Origin: Mixophyes australis
Taxonomy: Eukaryota > Chordata > Amphibia > Anura > Limnodynastidae
Direction: 5' to 3'
NCBI GenBank assembly: GCA_036250195.1
Contig: JAVHZZ010000003.1
Span: forward strand, 90,726,918-90,790,917
Length of the DNA: 64,000 bases
Position 1 is the stretch's first letter; the number at the start of each line of letters is the position of its first letter. Under the pieces are notes generated by a model. That model worked only from the letters and a program-made list of their open reading frames with translations. It was not told the DNA's origin and did no database searches. Shown one piece after another: positions 1 to 11,500 of the stretch. The position numbers and the translations under genes are program-made.

Positions 1-780
1 CTTTGATATGAGAGGAAGTAGATAGCGGTTCTTGATCGTGATAGCATCCAGCTTGCAGTAATCAATGCACGGACTAAGGGAGCAGTCTTTCTTTTTAACA
101 AAGAAGAAGCATGCACCTGTGGGAGAAGAAGACTTACAAATAAAGCCCTGTTCACGGTTTTCTGAGATGTATTCAGACATTGCTTGGGATTTTGGTAGAG
201 AAAGAGGATAAGCCTTACCCCTAGAAATGCTTTTACCGAGAATGAGGACAATAGGGTAATTCCAGGGTCAGTAGGAAGGCAAAGACTCAGAGGCGACTTT
301 TCTGAATACATCAAGAAAGCTGGAGTAGACTACAGGGAGAGCTGACTGAGAGGATACTGGCAGACAGGGAATTTTAGCCCTGAAAGGTTGCACAGACTTC
401 AGACAGTGTTGCTTGGCAGGTGGGACCACAAGTGATAGCTTGTGCATGTAGCCAATCAACTTGCAGTGAATGTGCCCTAAGCCAGGGTAGGCCAAAAATA
501 ATAGGATTGACAGCTTGCGGAAGAATTAGGAAACTTATCCACTCAGAGAGGGGGCTCTTACTAACAGCTGAACTGGACTGGTTATGCAGGTAATGGAACC
601 ATTGGATTGCTAAGAGGCTGTGGCAATGGAAGAGTAGGAGGATGGATCTCAGAAACCAGTTTAGCAGATATAAAGTTCCCAGCAGATCCAGAGTCCACGA
701 AAGCTGTCAAAAATAGAGGGCCTTCCAGATAAAGGCTTCACGGCCACGAGGAATTCAGATTCTCTCTGGGAGTAGGGAGT
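1..780 (-). pseudogene. Ty3/gypsy protease-reverse transcriptase remnant (pol), cut by window edge
   Basis: Read on the minus strand, this is the front of a gypsy-type polyprotein. A retropepsin active-site block DSGSAGNFIS is encoded at about 666-695. Positions 268-495 encode the linker into reverse transcriptase (LPVVYSSFLDVFRKVASESLPSY, ending in a stop). Positions 1-240 encode an RT stretch with [17 protein letters not shown] and [19 protein letters not shown], matching the family pattern of an 'IDYRGLN..T.KNRYPLP' RT block. Stops and frame changes separate the blocks, so no full protein is made. The rest of pol lies left of the window. It follows gag (795-1467) and an LTR (1692-3707), which is the order expected for a minus-strand element. 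Family assignment is by recognised motifs only. Confidence 0.85.
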
Positions 781-794
781 AGAGGACTTGGATC

Positions 795-1467
795 CTAGAA
801 TGATGCATTTCCCAGCCTCTTAAGGCAAGAGGAGGGAAGATACCTAGGCTTCCCACAATAAACACAGATGGTTCTTAATAAGCCTGTCCCGCTCTTCAAG
901 AGTAAAGCGGAGCAATCTATCTGCATGGGCTCTTCTGGAGTGGAAATAGGTGACTGGAAGTGTGGTGCTAGGTGAGGTAAGGAACGACAGGACCAGTCAT
1001 GTTCTTGGGTATGCTCCCTGTGGCAGATGTCCACCTTGATTCAGAGGGAGATCAGGTCTTCAACGCTGGAAGAGAGAGGGGAAGCACAGGTGAGAGCTTG
1101 ACCGGAAAGGAGGGAGATTATATACGCCACCTTGGTCCTCTCGAAAGTGAAATTCTCGGGTGCTAGTTCAAACTGAATTGGACACTGGTTGAGATAGCCA
1201 TGGCATTTTCGCCTTCATCGTCTCTGGGGACGGAATGCGTAGGCCTCTGGAAGTAGCAGTACTGGTGGTCAGAGTGTATACAGAAGAAGTTACTGTCATA
1301 GTTGCCAAAGCTTGGCGTGCATGGAGAGAGCTTTGAATAAAGTCTAACTGGGAAACAAATCCCTCAAGGCATTGCAGGAGCTGGGCCTGATTGGATTCCT
1401 GCTGGTACAATCTTTGGGCTAGATGAAGTAGGAGCTCTTGGGTGGAGGGTTTTCCCTGTGTACTCAT
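795..1467 (-). pseudogene. Ty3/gypsy gag remnant with decayed zinc knuckle
   Basis: The N-terminal part (1168-1467, 99 residues, Met at 1467) starts MSTQGKPSTQELLLHLAQRL and has the helical, Gln/Leu-rich look of vertebrate gypsy gag. The C-terminal part (795-1034) has the typical lead-in PEEPMQID followed by a CCHC-type nucleic-acid-binding knuckle. The knuckle reads CVYCGKPRYLPSSC, that is C-x2-C-x4-Y-x4-C, so the usual histidine has become tyrosine. The two parts are in different frames, so gag is broken. The product would package element RNA in the cytoplasm. About 225 bp of untranslated leader separates the start codon from the LTR edge at 1692. Confidence 0.82.
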
Positions 1468-1904
1468 GGCCAGAGTATACTGTCACGTTAAAAGTGCTGG
1501 AGTCGCCATTTGCGGGTATCAGTGCAACTAATTAAGGAGGTGCTGAGTCTATTCACCAAGGACCCCCAAAAGGAAGTATGGACTTTGCTGTGAAAGGGTG
1601 CGCAGATCACCCATCTCCGAGATAGTCACCAACACAGTGGAGAAAGAGGACAGGAATGGTCAAACAAACTGGGTCAGAACCAGCTGATAACTGTCACGGG
1701 CACTAGGAGTCTTTACCCAGGGATCACCAGGTGATAGGCTTACCAGAGCAATATAGGTGGTAATATGGTACTCTGGTAGCAGGGTGATCACGGAACAGGA
1801 AATAGCAGATGATGAGATGCTCAGGAAAGTCTATGACTAGCAGCACTGGCAATATGGAGGTAATAATACACGAGGAACTGTATGGACAAAGGACACGTGG
1901 AGGT

Positions 1905-2165
1905 AGTCAGTGGTCTGCGGTAGCAAGTTGTACCACTGCTATAGTGAGGAGGAATGTCCAACAGAAACGAGGAGGTGATGAGAGTCAGCGGTCTGCGGAT
2001 AGCAAGTTGTATCGCTGTCTGAGTGAAGGAATGGAATCCAAGTGGAGGTATCCGGGGAGTCAGTGGTCTGCGTTAGCAAGTTGTACCACTGCTATGTGAA
2101 AGGATACTGGAACAAGTGACACAGGGAACAGGGATCAGTGGTCTGCCACTAGCAAGTTGTACCAC
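1905..2165 (-). repeat. Hairpin-bearing tandem repeat in LTR (4 units, ~75 bp)
   Basis: Four units near 1905-1940, 1980-2022, 2060-2096 and 2135-2166. Each, on the LTR sense strand, has the pattern CAGTGGT, then ACAACTTGCTA, then AGACCACTG, so the ends of each unit can pair as a 7-bp stem. The equivalent array in the second LTR is at about 12265-12525. See the finding on compensatory change. Confidence 0.8.
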
Positions 2166-2929
2166 TGAATATATATGTGAGGAGGAGCACAGGGAGAGAC
2201 TGCAACACAGAATATACACGGGCACCTTAAACTTGATCCACAATAATATGCACAATATATAAATGACTGAACAGCACTGCAATAATGAAAAGTCTCTAGA
2301 GGTAATCCGGCACAAGATAACACAGTCAATGATGGCAATAGACTCAGCGGATAGCAAACTCCAGAGGAGAACCAACACAGTCCAGCAAGATATGCAATAC
2401 ACCAACACAGTCAATGAGAAGTATGCATACCGTGGTTCAGAAGCAGGCTGTCAGACAGGAGTGCAGAGATACCTGAACGGCAGGAGGCCGGCAGGATGCG
2501 AAGTCCCTGGATGGGTGAAGCGGTAGTCAAGTAGGTGCAGCGCACAGGTAGGTAGACCAGCAGGGAAACAAATACACAGGAATCAGTAGAGCGTGGAACT
2601 GGACTCCTGGAGGACCCTGGAGAATAGCGATGGTCTAGCAGAGAGGTAAGTAGTGAGACACAAATCCAATGCTGACAGGCGGGTAGAGACCAGCGGGGAC
2701 ACAGGAAAGCGTGGAGAGCGGATCAGCAGTTGATGGACGAGTAGAGCTGAGGAGTAGCAGCAGCAGGACTCTGCGGACAGACGGAGGTAGCCAATAGCAA
2801 CCAGCAGGTGCAGTAACGATGGGACACGGGAGAGCAGAGTTGAGCTGGAACTGAAGATCACGGAGAGTAGCGGATAGCAATAGTAGTAGCAGTCTCGAGG
2901 AAACACGGGAGAGTTGAGATGAGCTGAAG

Positions 2930-3395
2930 ACTGAAGCGCACAGAGGCAGTGGATAGGAATCAGCCAAACAGTCACGATGAAACACAGACGAGTTGCAGGT
3001 TGAAGACTGTAGTGCACGGAGGCAGCGGATAGGAATCAGCTAACAGTCACGATGATGCACAGGTGAGTAGATGTAGATTGAAGACTGTAGTGCACGGAGG
3101 CAGCGGATAGGAATCAGCTAACAGTCACGATGAAACACAGACGAGTTGCAGGTTGAAGACTGTAGTGCACGGAGGCAGCGGATAGGAATCAGCTAACAGT
3201 CACGATGATGCACAGGTGAGTAGATGTAGATTGAAGACTGTAGTGCACGGAGGCAGCGGATAGGAATCAGCTAACAGTCACAATGATATATGGTAGAGTT
3301 GAAGTGGCTTGAAGACTGTAGTGCACGGAGGCAGCGGATAGGAATCAGCTAACAGTCACGATGATACACAGGAGGGTAGAAGTGGTATGGGAACC
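2930..3395 (-). repeat. LTR minisatellite (~75-80 bp units)
   Basis: Six or so units, each containing CACGGAGGCAGCGGATAGG followed by AATCAGCTAACAGTCACGAT on the plus strand. The same unit, reverse-complemented, forms two blocks in the solo LTR (about 10400-10720 and 11065-11500). Confidence 0.85.
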
Positions 3396-3707
3396 ACAGT
3401 AGTAGAATTGGTTTGGAAACCACAGAGGTAGAAGTGGTTTGGAAACCACAGGAATCAGCAGCGCTGAATACACGAGGAAACACAGGAACACCTTCAGAGG
3501 CTCATGGGGAATGAGACTCCAAGATCAGGCAACGTGGTATTGACCACAGGTGCTTAATATAGGGAGTGTTGCCTGATCTGCCAATTAAGTTAAAGGAACA
3601 TACACTGAAGGGTTAGAAAGGGCTGCGCATGCGCAGACCCTCAGGATGGAGGATGGCCACGGTTCCTAAATGTCCGGGAAGAAGCACTCACAGTCCGGTG
3701 AGTGACA

Positions 3708-4011
3708 ATAACGAAGTACACAGGGGTGATCCAAGGGTAGCCGAAAACAAACCCGAGCAGTAAGGTACCAGAACGAGATCCAAACGAGAGTCCAGAAGCA
3801 AGCCAAATCGGGAGCCAAACTCTGGAGAAGGTTGCAGTTGTAGCAGGAAACACTGTAGCAGGTGTGAACCAAAGCTTCTTTATTTACATAAAGATTAGCC
3901 CTGATTGGGCAGGGGAAGATTTGGCAGCCAGAACACAGCTGACCGCTGATGATGAGTCAGGGAAGCGTCCAGTTGTCTAACATAGAGAAAATGCGGGGAT
4001 GGTGCCTGACA
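3708..4011 (-). mobile_element. Possible end of another LTR, interrupted by the gypsy insertion
   Basis: On the minus strand this stretch starts TGTCAGGCACC (at 4011), contains an AAATAAAG polyadenylation-type signal near 3885 and ends at TACTTCGTTAT against the gypsy LTR edge. That is what a partial LTR interrupted by the neighbouring element would look like. No second edge or target duplication can be checked because the other end of the gypsy element is outside the window. Confidence 0.4.
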
Positions 4012-6177
4012 TTGGGAGAAAGGTGCTATATAAAAGAATTATTATTTTTAATTTCATTATTTTCCTAAGTTCATACTAAATCTTTTTTTCTTCCATGTCG
4101 AGTTAATCCAATTGGAAAAAAACCCTGATAGGGTGATAAAAACATTTGAAGCCACTGTGAATAAATAAAATGGGGCCTTACATGAGTATCTAATCACAGT
4201 GTGGGAATACCGATCTCCTGTTGTTCATGCATATACATACTTCTAGTGGTCGGCAAGTTATATAAAGGAAGTTGAGTCATTAAGCGTGAACAGTTTTTTT
4301 TTTTTTTTAGAGTGACAGTGAGCAATATATACCTCCCAACATTTCAGAAGTTCGTACAAAAGTTTTGACTATTAGGGTAACAGGACAACCCTAGAATAAG
4401 GACTGTCTCACCTAAATCGCGACAGTTGGGAGTTGTGTATTGACAGTAGTTCTGCCTGAGTCATCTGCATATGTCTTCAAAAGCGCTCTACTTTTTTTTG
4501 ATTATATATGCAGTGCTAAAGTAAAAACATTTCTAGAGCATTTGCAGGAGAAATATTATAACAAGTAGCAGTAATAACAGAGGGTAATCTTTAATCCATC
4601 TGATTATTTTATTAGTGGTCAGCAAAATAGGTTTCAACATTGAGCCAAAACTTAATTAATGCCTTAGAACTTATTTTAGCTTGTCATAGATTAAAAAATC
4701 ACAAATGTGTTTTTTTTAATGACCTTATAAGCCTTAAACTCATGAGACACCAATCCCATTATGATTCACATAAAAGTTAGTAAAGGATTTGTGAACAAAT
4801 TCAGGGGAAATAAACATGAAAACCCTATTTTTTTTTATTTTTTTTTACAGTTCATAAAGGTAAAATAACCAACATTCTCCAAGACATGTAAATACATTCA
4901 CCAAAGTTAATTTTTTAAAGTGCAAATATGGACTGCAGAGCATATGTGGTTTAGCGATGTTTGCACAAATATGTTTGTTTTTATGGGCATTGCATGGATG
5001 TGAAAGCCAAGATGATGGCATCTACGCAGAATCTGGGGGGGTGGGCGACATTTTTAACCATTTGATGGAAGGAGTTAAGCAGATTAGGGTATTTCTAGTT
5101 AAATGAGAACTGGGAGCATGGATGTCTTTCAAATTGCTCTCAACTTTTTGCACCATCATGGCACCTGTCTTTCTGTTATAGAAAAGACAATGTAATGCTA
5201 TCCCTGCTTGTTCATGTATGTGGTACTAGGGTGGTAGGATGAACCTTTAACTTGTAGCATTCTTGTGTGAACCACCAAACTGTATTTCAGTATCTCCCAT
5301 CTCAGGATCCATGGCATGTTGTAGAGCAATTGATGATGCAAACACTGCTGCCTCAACAGCAGCTAAAGGACTTGATCACTTGTAGTGGAGAGGCGGGGGT
5401 TGCACGGAGAGTGTTTACCATGGGAGCACCTGAGGGGCAGAGAAGAGTTGTTGCATTCATCAGTGGGGGGGCGGAGCTCTAAAGGATAAGCTGTGTGACT
5501 GAGCGACTGTATATGTCACTTGGCACACTGCACCACCCATGTGCCGGCCGTGTGCATGTGTGTCTGTCTGAGCTCATCACCTTAGGACACCCCACCCCCT
5601 GGCCACCGTTGGTGCTAGAAGTTGGAGTCTAGGCACACACAGAAGGAGCAGCACTGGCTGAGACCTTCCTTTCAGAAGATCACAGGTTGCAAACCAGCTA
5701 GTGTGTGTACTCTATGTGTGTGCCATTGCTCTTGGCTACCTCATATCTAGGATGTTTTTGCCTTATGTAGTCATCTGGGAATGGCCAGTAGAATTCAGCT
5801 CTGCAATTGTGAATGGTTTACATTGCAAATGTGTGCAACAAAGACTTTTGCATTTTTATCTACAGTAGAAATGGCAGATCTGTTGCTGGCTATAGCAGTG
5901 TGCTGGGGGAAAAAATGTTGTGTGTATGTTCCTTGCAGGATAACCCCACCCTTTCAAGCACCTGTTATGGCCTATAAATTGATTTGAGCAGCTTCCACTT
6001 TTGTAAAAATAAACCTATCAAGTATTTGTGTGCTACGTGAAAAAAACAGACAGTATTTTACTTATGTGCAAAATAATAAACACATTTTGCACATCTTGTA
6101 TTGTAACCTGGTTTGTCCCAGAGATAATGTACAATGTTTTTTGCCTTACTTTCCTCAATGAATCAAGGTTATAGTCA
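4012..6177. other. No gene or repeat recognised
   Basis: AT-rich sequence with short T-runs and no element ends that I can recognise. An isolated 71-codon open frame at 5267-5482 shows no known motif and has no supporting context. This may be old, unannotatable intergenic DNA. Confidence 0.5.
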
Positions 6178-6953
6178 GTGGTGGGATTCAAAAAAATTAA
6201 CAACAGGTTCTATGTCCTAATGACCATTTTAACTATACCAAAAGATATACCGAAAGGTAGTCTAACAATTCACGCATTAAATACTGCAATAAGAACAGTA
6301 AAAGAGGTAAAGACAACTAGATTATGTGTAACGGAAGATTTTTATTATTAAATACCTCACAAACAGTTAGTGAAGATATTTCCATATTGCTGTTTGATTG
6401 GCGTCCTCACTTGCAATTTTCTTTGCTTTTATCCGAGCATCATCAGCTGTGTGATTTACCCTTAACCATCTTTGCACTGTAGAAGTAGGATTCCATTCCT
6501 TCAGCGGTAGGCCGGTAAGACCTGCAGTGACAGGCTCAGCACATCAGCATCATCACGGTTACTCACCCCAGATGCTGACGGTCAGCGACGGTGAGTGACC
6601 CAGTAATGTCCGTACTCCCGGCCCGGGCTGCCTGTCTGCTCTGCTCTTCTGCGCTGCCGCGTGATGGCTGATGGTGGCTCCGCGGCCTCCGCCCTGGGCT
6701 GGAACTTCTTCTCGCATCTCTCCTCTGCACAGTCTGTTGTGCGTTCAGGACACGTTTAGGGGGAGCCAATCGTTGCAAAGAACAAGGGAGGCAGGGTGGG
6801 GCTTACATGATGACTGACAGCCTGAACAGCCCTGCACAGCTTAGAACAGCAGAGCCAGGCCGGTGTGAGCTATTAAACTGATTTGGGATCGTTGTCCAGG
6901 CCAGCAGGGCAAGCTGCAGTGCACAAGGTGTAAAAATTTAAAGCAGCCGCACA
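6178..6953 (+). mobile_element. 5' part of a hAT-type element (CAGTGGTGGGATTC end)
   Basis: Starts CAGTGGTGGGATTCAAA, a hAT-like CAG-initial terminus, followed by AACAACAGGTTCT. A GC-rich block follows at about 6540-6720. No matching right terminus appears before the next element starts at 6954, so it is truncated or was interrupted there. No transposase sequence is present. Confidence 0.55.
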
Positions 6954-7293
6954 CAGAGCTGGATTAAGGCTTTGGGGGGCCCGGGGCACTTAAGACAGGG
7001 GGGCCCCTAAGATCTAAAATTAAGGGAATAGTGACAGATGCTGCATTACATCACCTACAGCCCACAGTATGACACTTACAGCTCTCCCAGAGGGCTCGTC
7101 TCGGTTGTCTGCATAAGAAATATAATTGTTTCCACAAACTAAAATACTGTACATTAAAACAATCATCAAAATACCACATTAAAATTGGTATTGACACCAC
7201 ACATTAAAACTAGCAATGATACCGCATATTAAAAATACCATTGATAATGCACATTAAAACTAGCAATGATACCGCACATTATAACTAACTTAA

Positions 7294-7298
<5 letters not shown>

Positions 7299-7334
<36 letters not shown>
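7299..7334. repeat. (TA)n microsatellite
   Basis: Uninterrupted TA dinucleotides, about 18 units, inside element A. Confidence 0.97.
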
Positions 7335-7340
<6 letters not shown>

Positions 7341-7909
7341 ACTAAAATTTTATTCAATATTTATTCAAAATTGCTAATGGGTGTGTTGATGCACCCTCCT
7401 ACAGACCAAAAAACCTGCATTGTTGTGTACACCATTGAACGGTCACCAAAAATTAGGATTGTCCCACTAGAATCACAACATTTCACAGACTCTGCTGCTC
7501 TCTCCTACCTGTTCTTCTTACTTTCACCACCTGTGCTGCAGGTTTTTTTAGTTGCGGCTTGTCTGGATCCTGGAATGTTGGAGGACCTATTTGGAAAAAA
7601 AATGGGTACATTTAGAAAATTACAGCCAGCCCCGAGGTTAAATCAATACCACCCACGATTAATAATTAGGCCTTCCTCCAGCCCCAACATTAAAATAATA
7701 GTATTCATATTTAATAAATAAACCTATTTCCCTCCCTACAAACAGGTCCAGCAATAAATGAATAGTATTTGCATTTCAGAAATATACCTATTTCCCGAAC
7801 CTGTCACTGCCATTAAATAATTCATAGGCACATTTAATAGAGACCTCATTCTCCCCAAACTCACCCCCAAACCACCCCATCTTAAATTAATAGTCCCTAC
7901 TATTGTGAC

Positions 7910-8310
7910 TCTCTCCCCACCTTTTTCCTTATACTGTGCCTCTCCCCCACACTTTTTCCTCATACTGTGCCTGTCTCCCCATTTTTCCCTCAATCTGTGC
8001 ATCTCCCCCCTTTTTTCTCATGCTGTGCCTCTCCCACCCCCCCTTTTACCTTACTGTGCCTCTCTCCTCCCCGTATTCCTTACTGTGCCTCTCCCCTTAT
8101 TCCTTACTGTGCCTCTCTCACCTCCTTTTTCCTTACTGTGCCTCTCTCACCTCCTTTTTCCTTACTGTGCCTCTCTCACCTCCTTTTTCCTTACTGTGCC
8201 TCTCTCACCTCCTTTTTCCTTACTGTGCCTCTTTCATCTCCTTTTTCCTTACTGTGCCTCTCTCATCTCCTTTTTCCTTACTGTGCCTCTCTCATCTCCT
8301 TTTTCCTCAT
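7910..8310. repeat. Pyrimidine-rich minisatellite (28-bp unit)
   Basis: At least seven near-identical copies of a 28-bp unit (TTACTGTGCCTCTCTCACC plus CCTTTTTCC) in 8100-8310, with more diverged copies back to about 7910. One strand is almost pure pyrimidine. Three overlapping open frames across it result from the repeat. It sits in the putative intron of element A. Confidence 0.95.
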
Positions 8311-8439
8311 AGTTTGCCTTTCTGCTTAATTCCCTTTTTTCACTTACCTTTCTATTAGCTTTTCTTTTCTTCTCCTCTCTTCTGTCTTCTCTCTTCTTGC
8401 TTCCTCTCCGCGCTGCTCCTCACTGAATGACAGGCGTGA

Positions 8440-8460
8440 CTTGATGACGTCACGCCTGTC
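8440..8460. promoter_or_regulatory. CRE-like palindrome in hAT element A
   Basis: TGACGTCA at 8445-8452, the core of a longer inverted repeat: GAATGACAGGCGTGAC to its left, and CACGCCTGTCATTC to its right. TGACGTCA is the known CREB/ATF site. Its use as the element promoter is inferred from its place upstream of a splice donor. Confidence 0.6.
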
Positions 8461-8689
8461 ATTCAGCATTAACAGAGCAGAGAGGAAGGAGGGACGCCGG
8501 CGCGGCCGCGATCTGGTGAGTAAATCTCTATTTTATTTTTTTTTGCTCCCCCCACCAACGAAGAGGAGCAGCCCAGAACCCGACTTCAGTGCCACTTTTG
8601 TGGCTAATGTGCTTGGATTGTTTGGGCCCCCACAAAACAAGCTAACAATGGGCTTAAGGCACCTAAGGTAACAGTGCTGTTAATGAACT

Positions 8690-10069
8690 CTACTGTGGCA
8701 AGATGTTGTTGTCATCATCCTCAGCCTCATCCTCACCATCATCAGTCTGTACATCATCCTTACACATTATTAATTCATCACCACTGGAATCCACAATTAC
8801 AGAAGTCTCAGTATTTTGATGTAATTGGCTGGAAAGGCCTTCCTCATGGAAATTGTAGTTCATTTTTATGAACATCCTCTATTCAACATTTTGAGGAAGT
8901 AGCCTCCTACGCCAATCGCTGACAAGGTTCCCGGCTGTGCTGAAAACTCTTTCCGAGTACACACTGGAGGGTGGGCAGCTTAGGCAATGCAAAGCGAGTT
9001 GGTACATGGGTCCCTTTTTTTCCTCCCAGTATGTAAGGGACTCTCTGATGTATCTATTTCTATGCTGTTGTGAAAGTAATCCTCTACCATCCTTTGGATG
9101 TTGATAGCAGGATTAGGTGAAGTTACGGCAGAGGTGTCACGTTTTTGGTCAATTCTTTTAGACCAGACCAAAATGTTGTGCTAAGTCATCTGCATCATCA
9201 CTGGATCTCTTGAGAAAGCTAAGTCTTTTCCTAGCAGCAGTTGACTGAAAAACTGAAAAGGAGACGCCGTCCTGTCAAGTAACACTTGAGCTGTCATCTT
9301 GCTCACCAGAAGCTCCTTTTATCTCTTGGGATCTGAGTCAGTTGGAAATAAAGAGAAGACATAGCTCGTAAACCTAGGATCAAGCACAGTCGCCAAAATT
9401 TATTGATCCAATTTCAAGATTTTGATAACTCTTGGATCCTTGTGAAGAGAATAAAATACTTAATCTGCAGGTGCAATATGCTTAGCGTAATTGCTTTATT
9501 TAATCCCTCCTTCAGTTTCTCAAGCTAATTTTTCCAAAAGTCTAATTAAGGGAATCACTTGACCCAGGCTGGCAGTGTCTGAACTCACTTCAAAGGTGAC
9601 TACTTCAAATGGTTTCAGCACCTTGCACAGCACAAAAAGTATTCTCCACTGTGCTTGTCTAAAATACATCCTCCTCCTTTCCCAATGTCATGGCTTCTGG
9701 ATTAAGCGTGAATGATTTTTTGCTGTTCCAACATCTGCAGAAGTGTATACAGGGTGGAATTCCACCTTGTCACCACCTCTTGCTTTTCTACTGAAATGGT
9801 GTTGTGATGGAATTTGTTAACAGGGACACAAGACCTCAAGTAACTGTCTAAAACCAGCTGCATTAATAGAGGATATTGGACGCAGATCTAATACCAGCAT
9901 ACTCACCATGGAGTCTGTGATCCGCTTTGTGACTGGGTGACAGCTTTCATACTTGCTTCCTCTTGCAAAGGACTGTTTAACAGTCAATTGTTGTAAACTA
10001 CTAGTAGTCTTCTTCTTGGTCTGCTTCTGGGATGAAGATTCATCCCCAGAAGCAGCTGCAGCAGTGGGA
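8690..10069 (-). pseudogene. hAT (ZBED-like) transposase, middle and C-terminal remnant
   Basis: Pieces in order on the minus strand. 9817-10069 encodes the Ser-rich linker and SCHPVTKRITDSMVSMLVLDLRP, the signature block after the BED finger in ZBED-type hAT transposases, then GFRQLLEVLCP. 8980-9171 encodes ...IDTSESPLHTGRKKRDPC..., the start of the hATC dimerisation region. 8690-8875 encodes an acidic tail. Intervening sequence is frameshifted and stop-ridden, and the RNase H catalytic core is not readable. The protein would bind element ends and cut them in the nucleus; this copy cannot. The reading continues upstream of the LTR at 12745. Confidence 0.78.
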
Positions 10070-10399
10070 CTAACTGTCACTCACCGGACTGTGAGTGCTT
10101 CTTCCCGTATATTTAAGAACCGTGGCCGTCCTCCATCCTGAGGGTCTGCGCATGCGCAGCCCTTTCAAACCCTTCAGTACCTGTTCCTTTAACTTAATTG
10201 GCAGATCAGGCAACACTCCCTATATTAAGCACCTGTGGTCAATACCACGTTGCCTGATCTTGGAGTCTCATTCCCCATGAGCCTCTGAAGGTGTTCCTGT
10301 GTTTCCTCGTGTATTCCTGTGGTTTCCAGACCACTTCTACTCCTGTGGTTTCCAGACCACTTCTACTCCTGTGGTTTCCAAACCACTTCAACCCTCCTG

Positions 10400-11500
10400 T
10401 GTATCATCGTGACTGTTAGCTGATTCCTATCCGCTGCCTCCGTGCTCCGTGCACTACAGTCTTCAATCTACTTCAACTCACCTGTGTGTCATCGTGACTG
10501 TTAGCTGATTCCTATCCGCTGCCTCCGTGCACTACAGTCTTCAATCTACTTCAACTCGCCTGTGTTTCATCGTGACTGTTTGGCTGATTCCTACCTGCTG
10601 CCTCCGTGCGCTTCAGTCTTCAGCTCATCTCATCTCTCCCGTGTTTCCTCGAGACTGCTACAACTGATTCCTATCCGCTGCTCTCCGTGCTCAACAGTTC
10701 CAGCTCAGCTCTGCTCTCCCGTGTTTCATCGTGGCTGCACCTGCTGGTTGCTACCCGCTACCTCCGTGTACCTGCAGAGTCCTGCTGACCGCTACTCCTC
10801 AGTTCTACTCGTGTCTACAACAGCTGATCCGCTCTCCGTGCTTCTCAGTGTTCCTGCTGGTCTCTACTCGCCAGTCTGCATCGGATCTGCGCCTCACTGC
10901 TTTCATCTCGTCTAGACCATCGCTACTCTTCAGGGTCCACCAGGAGTCCAGTTCTACATACTACTGCTTCCTGAGTATTTGTTCCCCTGCTGGTCTACCT
11001 ACCTGTGCGCTGCACCTACTTGATTACCGCTTCACCCTTCTGGGACTTCTACCATCCTGTGTATCATCGTGACTGTTAGCTGATTCCTATCCGCTGCCTC
11101 CGTGCACTACAGTCTTCAGCCACTTCAACTCTACCATATATTATTGTGACTGTTAGCTGATTCCTATCCGCTGTCTCCGTGCACTACAGCCTTCTATTCA
11201 CATCCACTCACCTGTTCATCATCGAGACTGTTAGCTGATTCCTATCCGCTGCCTCCGTGCACTACAGTCTTCTACCTGCAACTCGTCTGTGTTTCATCAT
11301 CGTGACTGTGAGCTGATTCCTATCCGCTGCCTCCGTGCACTACAGCCTTCTATTCACATCCACTCACCTGTTCATCATCGAGACTGTTAGCTGATTCCCA
11401 TCCGCTGCCTCCGTGCACTACAGTCTTCTACCTGCAACTCGTCTGTGTTTCATCATCGTGACTGTTAGCTGATTCCTATCCGCTGCCTCTGTGCACTTCA
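10400..11500 (+). repeat. LTR minisatellite, two expanded blocks (~75-80 bp units)
   Basis: About ten units with GCTGATTCCTATCCGCTGCC and TCCGTGCACTACAGTCTTC, near 10420, 10504, 10583, 10665, 11082, 11157, 11235, 11312, 11390 and 11468. The two blocks are separated by about 345 bp of non-repeat LTR that itself recurs at 11580-11940. Confidence 0.9.

Larger units (their letters stand above)
1692..3707 (-). mobile_element. 5' LTR of the minus-strand Ty3/gypsy element (2,016 bp)
   Basis: Minus-strand sequence runs from TGTCACTCACCGG (at 3707) to GTGCCCGTGACA (ending at 1692), giving the canonical TG...CA edges. The same sequence in the opposite orientation forms the solo LTR at 10075-12739, whose edges are confirmed by a target duplication; that fixes these boundaries. 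Inside are two tandem arrays: a hairpin-containing unit of about 75 bp (about 1905-2165) and a unit of about 75-80 bp (about 2930-3390) carrying GCACGGAGGCAGCGGATAGG. The LTR is long for a gypsy element. It is about 650 bp shorter than its relative because it lacks an internal duplication. Long open frames across it (2583-3017, for example) are not genes. Confidence 0.88.
6954..8665 (-). mobile_element. Non-autonomous hAT-type element A with intronic minisatellite
   Basis: Left edge CAGAGCTGGATTAAGG with GGGGCCC-rich subterminal sequence. The right edge near 8665 is not securely placed and no TSD was found. Its interior is related, in reverse orientation, to the element at 60945-62669. Shared parts are GCTCCCCCCACCAACGAAGA (8550s), a CRE-like palindrome TGACGTCA (8445-8452) inside a longer inverted repeat, a splice donor GTAAGT on the minus strand (8342-8347), a minisatellite, an acceptor CCAAATAG (minus strand, AG at 7587-7588) and an exon-like segment (about 7500-7586) ending near a GTAGGA donor. 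I read it as a degenerate transposase gene with a promoter but no transposase. It lies directly against the 3' remnant of the BED-finger hAT. Confidence 0.68.

Noticed and set aside
2583..3017. 144-codon open frame in the gypsy LTR
   Set aside because: It lies wholly inside the LTR across minisatellite units. The solo LTR has similar but different frames in other phases.
5267..5482. 71-codon orphan open frame
   Set aside because: No recognisable domain, splice context or neighbour. Length is within chance expectation.
8100..8310. CRISPR-like array with a 28-bp period
   Set aside because: No spacers, pyrimidine-only composition, no cas-like genes.
7905..8358. Three overlapping open frames rich in Ser, Leu and Pro
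   Set aside because: They read the 28-bp pyrimidine array in all three frames, which shows the openness comes from base composition.
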